A stretch of DNA of 56,183 nucleotides from contig JACQJD010000080.1 of the NCBI GenBank assembly GCA_016198185.1, forward strand, positions 1 through 56,183. Direction: 5' to 3'. Source of the DNA: Deltaproteobacteria bacterium. Lineage in GTDB: Bacteria > Bdellovibrionota > JACOXK01 > 2-02-FULL-40-11. Below are positions 18,717 through 26,385 of this stretch, piece after piece; the first letter of the stretch is position 1, and each line of letters starts with the position of its first letter. The notes beneath the pieces are model-generated. The model did not search any database. It saw only the letters and a list, made by a program, of their open reading frames with translations, and was not told where the DNA came from. The position numbers and the translations under genes are program-made.

Positions 18717-19085
18717 ATGAAAAAGAAGGATCTAGACCGGTTCAAAGAAAGACTTTTGAACCAAAAACAACAAATCTTGCACAGCAGCGAAAAAATCAGG
18801 GCAGAACAGATGAACATCGAAAGAGAAGATCTGCCAGATGAAATTGATCAAGCAAGCTCTGAACTATCCAAATCACTCATGTTGCGACTCAATGACCGGG
18901 AGAGGGCCATATTGCCTAAAATTGAACGCGCCCTTGAAAAGATTGGACGAGGTGAATACGGCATTTGTGAAAATTGCGAGAGTGAAATTGGCCTTTCTAG
19001 ATTAGAGGTTCGGCCTTTTGCGTTGCTGTGTATTAAATGCAAGGAAGAAGAAGAACACAAAGAAAAACTCTACGCCAATTCTTAA
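18717..19085 (+). CDS. DksA/TraR-family zinc-finger transcription factor
   Basis: DksA-type proteins bind in the secondary channel of RNA polymerase and work with ppGpp. The 122-residue product has an N-terminal coiled coil (about 1-75) with the tip motif DEIDQA matching DxxDxA, and a four-cysteine zinc finger, Cys84/Cys87 and Cys105/Cys108 (CENC...CIKC). The length is slightly shorter than E. coli DksA (151). The ATG is preceded by AGGGGG. Whether it is the genome's main DksA or a paralogue cannot be decided here. Confidence 0.9.
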   Translation: MKKKDLDRFKERLLNQKQQILHSSEKIRAEQMNIEREDLPDEIDQASSELSKSLMLRLNDRERAILPKIERALEKIGRGEYGICENCESEIGLSRLEVRPFALLCIKCKEEEEHKEKLYANS

Positions 19086-19105
19086 GGATCGCCCTTTAAA
19101 ATAAT

Positions 19106-19235
19106 AGGGCTGTTGAAAATGGCCCAGGGACGCCGCACCTGAAGGTGCGCGGCCCCCCCCTGAGGCGTACTTGTGATGAGTACGTTGAGGCAGACACGAC
19201 GAGCGACGTAGATACGGGCTATTTTGAACAGCCCT
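19106..19235. repeat. 130-bp repeat with AGGGCTGTTGAAAATGGCCC inverted ends
   Basis: The left end AGGGCTGTTGAAAATGGCCC (19106-19125) and right end GGGCTATTTTGAACAGCCCT (19216-19235) form a near-perfect inverted repeat. The interior holds a GCCGCACC-TGAA-GGTGCGCGGC-type hairpin and a GTAC-TTGTGATGA-GTAC hairpin, then a CACGACGAGCGACGTAGAT stretch. Elements with these ends are, from memory, widespread between genes in proteobacterial and candidate-phylum drafts. It carries no gene, so it is probably a non-autonomous palindromic element; it sits just ahead of lon. Confidence 0.8.
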
Positions 19236-19284
19236 AAAGTTAGCCTTTAAAAAGGCCGAAACACTTCATAGATATAGGAAATCT

Positions 19285-21690
19285 ATGAGTGACCCTTTCG
19301 GACAACCCAAACCGCTTACATTGCCAGAAGAATTACCACTCCTTCCGGTTCGTGATGTGGTTATTTTTCCTTATATGATCTTGCCGCTTTTTGTGGGAAG
19401 AGATGCTTCCATTAAAGCCATTGAGGAATCCTGGAAAAGCCACAAACTGATTCAACTGTGTACTCAAAAAAACGTATCCGATGAGAACCCAATACCGCAA
19501 GACATCTACCCCATTGGAACCTATGCCTCAATGATACGAATGAGAAAATTACCAGATGGTCGTGTGAAAATTATGGTCCAAGCCATTGGAAGAGCGCGGG
19601 TTAAAAAATATACCCACACCACTCCTTTTTATACGGTTGCCATTGAACAGTTAGAGGATTTTTCTTTAAAAGCACAAGCTCCTGCAGATGTTCAAATTGA
19701 AGCTTTAATTCGAACCGTAAAAGAACAACTTGAAAAACTAATTTCCCTGGGGAAAATGCTTTCTCCCGATCTTTTAATGCTATTGGATGAATCGCAAGAT
19801 GCCGGGCAATTGGCGGACCTGATCGGTGCCAACTTAGGGCTTCGTGTCCCTGAAGCACAAAGTATTTTAGAATTGGTCGATGTTGAACAACGATTGGAAA
19901 AAGTATCCTCTATTCTGACACGAGAGTTGGACGTCTTAAACATGCAAGCCAAGATTCGCTCTCAAGCACGCGATGAAATGACGCGATCTCAACGAGAATA
20001 TTATTTAAGAGAACAACTCAAAGCCATTAAGACGGAGCTCGGTGAACTGGATGCCAAAGAAGATGACATCGATGAATTGAGACACCGCATTGAAACGGCA
20101 GGCATGTTACCGGCCGTTCAACAAGAAGCACTGAAACAATTGCACCGATTAGAACGCATGCATCCAGAATCTTCAGAATCCAGCGTGGTTCGAGGATACC
20201 TCGATTGGCTCATCGACATGCCGTGGGCTAAAAAAACCGACGACAACATTGATATTAAAAAAGCCAAAGAAATATTAGATGAAGATCATTTCGGATTAGA
20301 CAAAGTGAAAGAACGCATTTTGGAATACCTCGCCGTTCGAAAAATTAAAGACCATACAGCAGGTCCTATTTTGTGTTTTTCAGGCCCCCCGGGCGTTGGA
20401 AAAACCTCGCTTGGAAAATCCATTGCCCGAGCCATGGGCAAAAAATTTCATCGTGTTTCTTTAGGCGGCCTTCGAGACGAAGCTGAAATCAGAGGACACC
20501 GCCGCACGTATGTGGGCGCCATGCCAGGTAAAATTATTCAAGGCATTAAATTAGCGGGAACAAACAACCCTGTTTTCATGCTGGATGAAATTGACAAATT
20601 GGGAAGTGATTTTAGAGGAGATCCCTCTTCTGCACTCCTTGAAGTCCTTGATCCAGAACAGAATTCAAGCTTTGTGGACCATTACTTAAATGTCCCTTTT
20701 GATCTTTCAAAAGTATTGTTCATTACAACGGCCAATTTAACAGACCCCATTCCGCCAGCCCTCAAAGACCGAATGGAAATTATTCAATTGCCCGGCTACA
20801 CAGAGCTTGAAAAAAATAAAATTGCGGAACATTTTTTAATTCCAAAACAACTTGAAAATAATGGACTCACGGTCGCTCAATTAAAATTTACGGAAGGCGC
20901 GATTTGTAAAATCATTCACCATTATACCCAAGAAGCAGGGTTACGAAATCTAGAAAGAGAAATTTCTTCCATTTGCCGAAAAGTTGCTCGAAAAATTACA
21001 GAAGGACACAAGGACCAAATCGAAATCTCAGATAAAAATATTCAAGAATATTTAGGCATTCCAAAATACCTCAAAGAAGAAGGACAGGAAAAAAATGAAA
21101 TTGGCATTGCCACAGGATTAGCGTGGACAGCTTATGGCGGGGAAGTGCTCTATGTGGAAGCACGAGAGATGAAAGGAAAAACCAAAGCCCTGACCCTTAC
21201 GGGACAATTGGGAGATGTCATGAAAGAATCTGCTCAAGCATCTTTGGGATACATTCGTTCATGTCAGGAATTTTATGGCATTGCGAAAGATTACTTTGAT
21301 GAACATGAACTTCATATCCACGTCCCCAAAGGAGCCATTCCCAAAGACGGACCTTCGGCCGGCGTTACGCTCGCAACAGCTATTTTATCGATCATTACGA
21401 AAAGAGCCGTGAAAAAAGATATCGCCATGACCGGTGAAATTAGCTTATCGGGAAAAGTCTATGCTGTGGGCGGCATTCGAGACAAAGTATTGGCGGCCAT
21501 GCGACAAAATATTTTTCAAGTCATTATCCCTGAACAAAACAAAGATGTGCTCAAAGAACTTCCTGAAGAAGTCATTCAAAAAGTAAAATTCATTTTTGTA
21601 AAGACCCTGGAAGATGTCTTTAGAATTGCTTTGGAAACCACCCACGCTCTCAAAACCCACAAAGCCAGAGAAATCGAAAAAGCCGCTTAG
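19285..21690 (+). CDS. lon: ATP-dependent Lon protease
   Basis: Lon degrades damaged and regulatory proteins in the cytoplasm. The 801-residue protein has the N-terminal LON substrate-binding domain (about 15-215), a coiled-coil region, the AAA+ module with Walker A GPPGVGKT (367-374) and Walker B FMLDEID (about 431-437), and the protease domain with the Ser691-Lys734 dyad (KDGPSAG, RDKVLAA); the 43-residue spacing equals that of the E. coli enzyme. No sigma-32 or CIRCE-like site is obvious in the 49 nt between the repeat and the ATG. The stop overlaps that of convergent xseA by 4 nt. Confidence 0.98.
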   Translation: MSDPFGQPKPLTLPEELPLLPVRDVVIFPYMILPLFVGRDASIKAIEESWKSHKLIQLCTQKNVSDENPIPQDIYPIGTYASMIRMRKLPDGRVKIMVQAIGRARVKKYTHTTPFYTVAIEQLEDFSLKAQAPADVQIEALIRTVKEQLEKLISLGKMLSPDLLMLLDESQDAGQLADLIGANLGLRVPEAQSILELVDVEQRLEKVSSILTRELDVLNMQAKIRSQARDEMTRSQREYYLREQLKAIKTELGELDAKEDDIDELRHRIETAGMLPAVQQEALKQLHRLERMHPESSESSVVRGYLDWLIDMPWAKKTDDNIDIKKAKEILDEDHFGLDKVKERILEYLAVRKIKDHTAGPILCFSGPPGVGKTSLGKSIARAMGKKFHRVSLGGLRDEAEIRGHRRTYVGAMPGKIIQGIKLAGTNNPVFMLDEIDKLGSDFRGDPSSALLEVLDPEQNSSFVDHYLNVPFDLSKVLFITTANLTDPIPPALKDRMEIIQLPGYTELEKNKIAEHFLIPKQLENNGLTVAQLKFTEGAICKIIHHYTQEAGLRNLEREISSICRKVARKITEGHKDQIEISDKNIQEYLGIPKYLKEEGQEKNEIGIATGLAWTAYGGEVLYVEAREMKGKTKALTLTGQLGDVMKESAQASLGYIRSCQEFYGIAKDYFDEHELHIHVPKGAIPKDGPSAGVTLATAILSIITKRAVKKDIAMTGEISLSGKVYAVGGIRDKVLAAMRQNIFQVIIPEQNKDVLKELPEEVIQKVKFIFVKTLEDVFRIALETTHALKTHKAREIEKAA

Positions 21691-23012
21691 CTTTTGATCT
21701 CCTTTACTTCGCAAATAACCTCACCTTTAAAAAATTGGACGGAAACCAATTCCTGAGGCCTTAAGCTGGAAGCATCACGAACGATGTTCATTTCTTTCAA
21801 ACGATGGGTAATGCTATAGCCTCGTTCTAAGATTTTAAAAGGACTGAGGGTGGTTAATAAATCGGTTAACCGCTGTAGTTTTTGTTTCCGTCGTTCGAAA
21901 TAAAGTTTAAGACCCGTGCCAAAATGGACTTTGAGTTGAAGAAGTCGCGTATTCCCCTGTTTCAGATTTTGTTGAAAGGTATAAACCAAGCGCTCTTGTA
22001 AATCAGAGAGGCGAAGCTGCCAATCTTGTAATTTTTTTCGGGGGTCCACGATTCGACCTTGAAATTCTGTGAGTTTATTTTTCAATGACTTTAACCGTCC
22101 TAAATAAGCTTGACGTAATTGAGAAAGACTTGAAAGCACTTGTTTTTGAAGATCCACTTTGTTTTTAACCACCAGTTCAGCCGCCGCAGAAGGGGTCGGC
22201 GCCCGTAAATCTGCTACAAAATCGGCAATCGTAAAATCCACCTCATGCCCCACGCATGAAATAATGGGAATCTTCGAGTTAAAAATGGCTCTCGCCACAC
22301 TTTCTTCATTAAAAGCCCACAGATCTTCCAAAGAGCCTCCGCCCCTTCCCACCAAAATCACTTCGTGTTCACCCAGTTGATTGACCACTTCAATGGCCCG
22401 TACAATCTCTGGAGCAGCTTTCTCTCCCTGAACCGCAGCGGGGATAATAAGAACTTCCACATTGGCATATCGACGATTGAGCACAGTCAGAATATCGCGA
22501 ATGGCAGCCCCTGTCGGTGATGTAATAATGGCTATTTTTTGGGGGAGAAAGGGTATTGGCTTTTTATGATGCTCATCAAACAAACCTTCTTTCAGTAATT
22601 TTTCTTTCAACTTTTCAAACTGAAGCTGAAGCGCCCCCACACCCACAGGCTCAATAACATCCAATATAATTTGATAACTACCACGGGGTTCATAAACAGA
22701 AATGCGTCCGCCACACATCACTTCTAAACCATCTTCCAGCGTAAATTTTAAGGATTGGTTTTTAAATCGAAACATGACACAAGCAATCATCGCCGTTTCA
22801 TCTTTTAAATTAAAATAAAAGTGGCCTGAGCTTGGGCATTTAAAAGAGGACACTTCTCCCTTGACCCACAGGGATTCAAATCCTGTCTCTAATAAAGACT
22901 TAATGTCACGCGTAAGTTGAGAAACCGTATAAACGGTTTTATCTACCTTCTGAACGAGAACCGGTTCCACGATCGAAGATTCTATGCCATCTTGCATGCT
23001 GTTATATTCCAT
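21687..23012 (-). CDS. xseA: exodeoxyribonuclease VII large subunit
   Basis: The large subunit of the exonuclease that degrades single-stranded DNA in both directions. The 441-residue protein has the N-terminal OB fold (GEVSSFKCPSSGHFYFNLKD, about 52-72), the catalytic region with GRGGGSLEDLWAFN and SCVGHEVDFTIADFVAD, and the C-terminal helical part that binds XseB. ATGs at 23012 and 22997 are both possible; a promoter placed at 23032-23004 would make the second a leaderless start. The small subunit xseB is not next to it, although the two are adjacent in many bacteria. Confidence 0.95.
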   Translation of the reverse strand: MEYNSMQDGIESSIVEPVLVQKVDKTVYTVSQLTRDIKSLLETGFESLWVKGEVSSFKCPSSGHFYFNLKDETAMIACVMFRFKNQSLKFTLEDGLEVMCGGRISVYEPRGSYQIILDVIEPVGVGALQLQFEKLKEKLLKEGLFDEHHKKPIPFLPQKIAIITSPTGAAIRDILTVLNRRYANVEVLIIPAAVQGEKAAPEIVRAIEVVNQLGEHEVILVGRGGGSLEDLWAFNEESVARAIFNSKIPIISCVGHEVDFTIADFVADLRAPTPSAAAELVVKNKVDLQKQVLSSLSQLRQAYLGRLKSLKNKLTEFQGRIVDPRKKLQDWQLRLSDLQERLVYTFQQNLKQGNTRLLQLKVHFGTGLKLYFERRKQKLQRLTDLLTTLSPFKILERGYSITHRLKEMNIVRDASSLRPQELVSVQFFKGEVICEVKEIKS

Positions 23013-23032
23013 GGATTAAAAAAAAATGTCAA
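23004..23032 (-). promoter_or_regulatory. candidate xseA promoter
   Basis: TTGACA (23032-23027), 17-nt T-rich spacer, GAATAT (23009-23004). The predicted start near 22997 coincides with the second in-frame ATG of xseA. Confidence 0.4.
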
Positions 23033-23067
23033 ACTGAGATCGATCCTGTGTTAAGCATGGAAATAGG

Positions 23068-23262
23068 ATGGAAAAAATTAAAAAATGTTTTCGAGTTTTG
23101 GTTTATGTGGCCGCAATTTATGGAATTTTGCAAATCCCCTACCACCAGAAACCCTTGTGGCATACGGTTAAAGCTTATGGCGTTGGGGCGGGCTTAAAAC
23201 TCCAAAAAAAAGCAACTGCTATCTTGGACAGTGCAAAGCAGAAACTAAAAGAAAAGTTTTAA
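23068..23262 (+). CDS. small single-pass membrane protein
   Basis: A 64-residue frame starting at ATG 23068 with a weak AATAGG ahead. It has a basic N-terminus, a hydrophobic segment (about 9-23) and a Lys/Ala-rich amphipathic tail (about 48-64). It starts divergently from xseA and ends just before the large hairpin at 23290. Its small size and lack of a recognised family leave it uncertain; composition and position support a real gene. Confidence 0.5.
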   Translation: MEKIKKCFRVLVYVAAIYGILQIPYHQKPLWHTVKAYGVGAGLKLQKKATAILDSAKQKLKEKF

Positions 23263-23289
23263 AAGCTAACAAAATCCGGCTTTTAAATG

Positions 23290-23390
23290 ATTTACAAAGC
23301 TGAGTTTGGCAGCTTGTGATTTCTCTGTGGCTTGAAATGCAATGCCGCCACAGAGAAATCACAAGCTGCCCGACTGCGCTTTGTAAATAT
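23290..23390. repeat. family-2 long hairpin, about 40-bp stem
   Basis: Arms at about 23290-23331 and 23347-23390 pair over about 40 bp: the inner 23 bp (GCAGCTTGTGATTTCTCTG with GGC) are perfect, then a small internal mismatch, then TTTACAAAG/CTTTGTAAA. On the minus strand the apical part reads GGCGGCATTGCATTTCAAGCC in essence, the same as the hairpin at 8886-8950. It separates two convergent small genes. Confidence 0.85.
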
Positions 23391-23398
23391 TAAAACAG

Positions 23399-23653
23399 TT
23401 AGTGTTGATGTTCAGCTGGCGTTTCTGTTCCTTCAGCTTGACCTTTAGGCTCAGCAGCTAATTTTCCGCCTTCTTTAGATGCTGTTGCGGCACTTTTACT
23501 CTCATTAAAGCGAGTCTCACAGCCGCTTTTTACTTTGCCCTTTTGTTCTTCAACACTGACACTTCTTTTTTTGGTGCTTTTTTCAACTTTGGCATACGCT
23601 GTCGTAGCTCCCAAAAAAACAATCAGCATTAGAAACATTCCTAGTTTTTTCAT
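23399..23653 (-). CDS. small exported protein, unknown function
   Basis: An 84-residue protein with a clear signal peptide (about 1-21, cleavage after AYA). The mature part of about 63 residues is hydrophilic, Lys/Glu/Ala-rich, with one cysteine near residue 45, and ends in HQH. The ATG at 23653 has AAGGAGG upstream with good spacing. A sigma-54-type promoter is about 55 nt upstream. It follows the Tad operon in the same direction but has its own promoter. Confidence 0.75.
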   Translation of the reverse strand: MKKLGMFLMLIVFLGATTAYAKVEKSTKKRSVSVEEQKGKVKSGCETRFNESKSAATASKEGGKLAAEPKGQAEGTETPAEHQH

Positions 23654-23705
23654 ACCTTCCTCCTTATGAACTCACACCCATCGGCGTGGTGCTATTTAAT
23701 TATAC

Positions 23706-23721
23706 TGCAATGGCCATACCA
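23706..23721 (-). promoter_or_regulatory. sigma-54 promoter candidate
   Basis: On the minus strand TGGTATG-GCCA-TTGCA: exact GG-N10-GC spacing, full TTGCA, two mismatches in the -24 element. The predicted start near 23695 gives a 42-nt leader to ATG 23653, almost the same geometry as the exact-consensus site at 2764-2779. Confidence 0.5.
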
Positions 23722-23848
23722 AAAATAGCTCGCGCTTAAAAAAATTATGTTCATTTGTAATTTCAAGTAGATAGAACTCATTCTCATCTGTTTTTAATCT
23801 TGAAAATACCTTAAAATACAGACTAATTTTTGATCAACTGTTTAAGGT

Positions 23849-25516
23849 TTAGATATTTAAATCAATCCCTGCTGGTCTAATAATATCTATCACCGTTTCA
23901 AAGGCTTGGGCCACCGCAGCCGCAATGTTTCGGCCAGAAGGACTATCCATGCCAAGCATTTCGCCCTTAGCATTATAACTCACCACCAGGCTTCCCACCC
24001 CAACTTGGGTAATGCGTGTGGGCAATCCAAATTCATTGTATTCAAATAGAAACTTTCTGCCATCTTGATCCACAATGGAACGTGTTTGACCTCTTTTATA
24101 ATAATCTACTTGAAGCGAAATTTTCAGAGTCTTATTTCTCGCAAAAACCATATTTCCATTTTTATACTTGTATTCGGTCACATCCACTTTTTTGGTTTTT
24201 GCCTCCGTTTGGGTAACTTTAGACACTTTTTGACTGCTCTTGTCATACTCCACTTCTACTTTTTTACCATTGGGAGAGGCTTTACTCTTTAAACTGCCAT
24301 CTTCATAATATTCAAAGCGAGTGATCTGGCCTTGGCGTTCGATGGAAAGGGGTTTTCCACAGCACTCGGAATTCACCGTTTCTATCCGAATGCCATCGAC
24401 AACGGTTACTGTTTTTCTGGCAAATTTAAAGCCATCTTTTCGACGGGCATATTCAAATTCATATTTTTTAACATTGATTTGGGGATTGTGTTTAGACCCT
24501 CGCTCTGTTGTCAGAGTGACCTCTAAAAACTTGTCTTCATTTCCTTTGTGATCATACCGCACCTTACGTTTCTCCTCTTTATTAGGGCCTTCATGATAGA
24601 TGACCCGATCTTTATCATCGTATTTCATGATTTCCTTTTGACCACCCGCAACATACTGAACTTCTATTAAGTGATGCTTCTTATAGGCATATTTAAATTC
24701 GAATCCATTTGAGTTTTTCGCATAAATTAAATCTTTGTCCGCACTGTATCGATATTCACACGGAGAACCTGCCGGCGGAATAATTTTAGAAACCAACCCC
24801 ATCGTATTGTACTCAAATGTAACGCGACGGCCGACCGCATCGGTCACCGACATCAGTTGCCCTTGAGGATTATATTTATAGAGAAGAAAATTTTTATTGA
24901 GATCTTCGACTTTTGTTAATTTTCCCTGAACATCATAATATTCCTTACTTCCGTCAGCATAGCTTCGAATCCAGACGATTTTGCCTTCGGTGTCTTTTAT
25001 TTTTTTAAGCACTTCTGGACCACGGGCTGTAGATGAAAGTTCTATATCGAACGGAATGTCACGAAGCAGTTTGTGCTCCCCGGCTAATTTGTGACGTAAA
25101 CTTTCATCGGTCAAAAGAGATTTTTTAAGTTTCTCAGACCGAGAAGCGGCGGGAAGCCTGTTCCAAAGATCATCCACAAATTGATCGACCGTTTGGGGTG
25201 TGAAATTTTTTGCCGTAAATATCGTTTTAAACCCTCCCCCAAAAGATGTAATTTCCACCGTTCCTTCAGGGGTGACTTTAAAATGTTGATCAAAATTTGT
25301 TCCCCATTTGTGACCAAACTTTCCAAAATAACCAGACATGGAATTAAAAGACCGCTCTAAAAGAAGCGCATATCCTTGACCTGGTATTCCAAAATCTTGA
25401 AATGCAAAGGTGATATTGCCATTCTGCGGAGTAATCTCCCCTTGCGAATAAGCATAACCCCCTGAAAACATTAATAAAAACAACACTGCCATGGTCTTAA
25501 AGGTCTTCATATCCAT
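23849..25516 (-). CDS. secreted RHS/YD-repeat protein at the end of the Tad operon
   Basis: A 555-residue protein with a signal peptide (to about residue 25). It starts with the RHS-type N-terminal module (GNITFAFQDFGIPGQGYALLLERSFNS, then GKFGHKWGTNFDQH), followed by many YD-like repeats such as YDVQGKLTKVED, DAVGRRVTFEYN and DGRKFLFEYNEFG. It lacks the C-terminal core-marking motif and toxin tip of large RHS effectors and stops at a short Ala/Ile-rich tail, so it is probably a beta-shell surface protein rather than a toxin. Its ATG lies 9 nt after the tadB stop, indicating co-transcription with the Tad genes. Confidence 0.85.
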   Translation of the reverse strand: MDMKTFKTMAVLFLLMFSGGYAYSQGEITPQNGNITFAFQDFGIPGQGYALLLERSFNSMSGYFGKFGHKWGTNFDQHFKVTPEGTVEITSFGGGFKTIFTAKNFTPQTVDQFVDDLWNRLPAASRSEKLKKSLLTDESLRHKLAGEHKLLRDIPFDIELSSTARGPEVLKKIKDTEGKIVWIRSYADGSKEYYDVQGKLTKVEDLNKNFLLYKYNPQGQLMSVTDAVGRRVTFEYNTMGLVSKIIPPAGSPCEYRYSADKDLIYAKNSNGFEFKYAYKKHHLIEVQYVAGGQKEIMKYDDKDRVIYHEGPNKEEKRKVRYDHKGNEDKFLEVTLTTERGSKHNPQINVKKYEFEYARRKDGFKFARKTVTVVDGIRIETVNSECCGKPLSIERQGQITRFEYYEDGSLKSKASPNGKKVEVEYDKSSQKVSKVTQTEAKTKKVDVTEYKYKNGNMVFARNKTLKISLQVDYYKRGQTRSIVDQDGRKFLFEYNEFGLPTRITQVGVGSLVVSYNAKGEMLGMDSPSGRNIAAAVAQAFETVIDIIRPAGIDLNI

Positions 25517-25525
25517 TCCCCCTTT

Positions 25526-26383
25526 TCATATTCTTATCGTCACAATTTTTTTAATCATGAGTCCACCTACCGTTAGCAAAACCAATCCGATCAAAATTAA
25601 AATGAGCCCCGGAAATGTGGTAAACAAAGGTTTCATATGCTCCGGATCAATGAGATACATGAAAGCTCCTAATCCAAAAGGGGCAAATATTAAAATCGTT
25701 CCTTGAAAGACACCTTGCATCGTGAGAGCAGAGATTTTGTTCTCCAATTTTAAGCGCTCCCGAATGGTATAAACAATAATATCAAAGGTCTCTGCCAAAT
25801 TTCCACCCGTTTCTCTTAAAACAACAACAGCGGTCACAAACATTTCAATATCTTCTGACGCCATCCGCTTGGCGAAGTTCAGGAATGCTTTTTCAATCGC
25901 AACACCCAAGCGATGCTCCGATAAAATAAGATTCATTTCTTGAGATAAGGGATTGGGCATTTCTTCCACCACCAATTGAACGGCTTGAACCAAGCTGAGC
26001 CCCGATCTTAACGCACTGGACATGAGCGTCAGACCATCAATCAATTGCAGATTCACCTTCATCCGACGTTTTTTGAGCAAGATACCAATGAAAGGGCGTG
26101 GGGCCTTAAAGCTGATAATAATGATGAGCAATGCGAAACTTAATCCCATAAACACATTTGGCCACCATAAAACAATAAACAGAAGTCCCAAAATAAATGG
26201 CGTCAGCATTAGGATTTTAAATGTTGTTTTTTGAGAAAGCGGAATAAACATTTGGTCCAATTTTGTGGAAATCCATTCTGCATTGCCAACCGTGTAACGC
26301 TCGATGGAGCCATAAAACACCAACGACACGGTAAAGGATAAGATCCCAATCAAAAGATAAGCTGCGATTAATGAAAGAGGCAT
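25526..26383 (-). CDS. tadB: Tad pilus inner-membrane platform protein TadB (T2SSF domain)
   Basis: TadB with TadC forms the inner-membrane base on which the CpaF/TadA ATPase acts. The 285-residue protein has N-terminal helices (about 5-25 and 55-95), the cytoplasmic T2SSF helical domain (about 110-215) with LIDGLTLMSSALRSGLSLVQA and RETGGNLAETFD, and two C-terminal helices. The TIRERLKLENKISALTMQG segment is typical of TadB. It starts 2 nt after the ATPase gene. The partner TadC is at 47319-48230. Confidence 0.9.
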   Translation of the reverse strand: MPLSLIAAYLLIGILSFTVSLVFYGSIERYTVGNAEWISTKLDQMFIPLSQKTTFKILMLTPFILGLLFIVLWWPNVFMGLSFALLIIIISFKAPRPFIGILLKKRRMKVNLQLIDGLTLMSSALRSGLSLVQAVQLVVEEMPNPLSQEMNLILSEHRLGVAIEKAFLNFAKRMASEDIEMFVTAVVVLRETGGNLAETFDIIVYTIRERLKLENKISALTMQGVFQGTILIFAPFGLGAFMYLIDPEHMKPLFTTFPGLILILIGLVLLTVGGLMIKKIVTIRI

Positions 26384-26385
26384 CG

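Noticed and set aside
23068-23262. xseB (exonuclease VII small subunit) next to xseA
   Set aside because: The frame encodes a hydrophobic membrane segment and lacks the XseB helical pattern; it is also on the other strand.
23849-25516. RHS polymorphic toxin with immunity gene
   Set aside because: No C-terminal core-end motif (such as DPxGL) or toxin tip and no immunity-like gene downstream; the next gene is a small exported protein with its own promoter.
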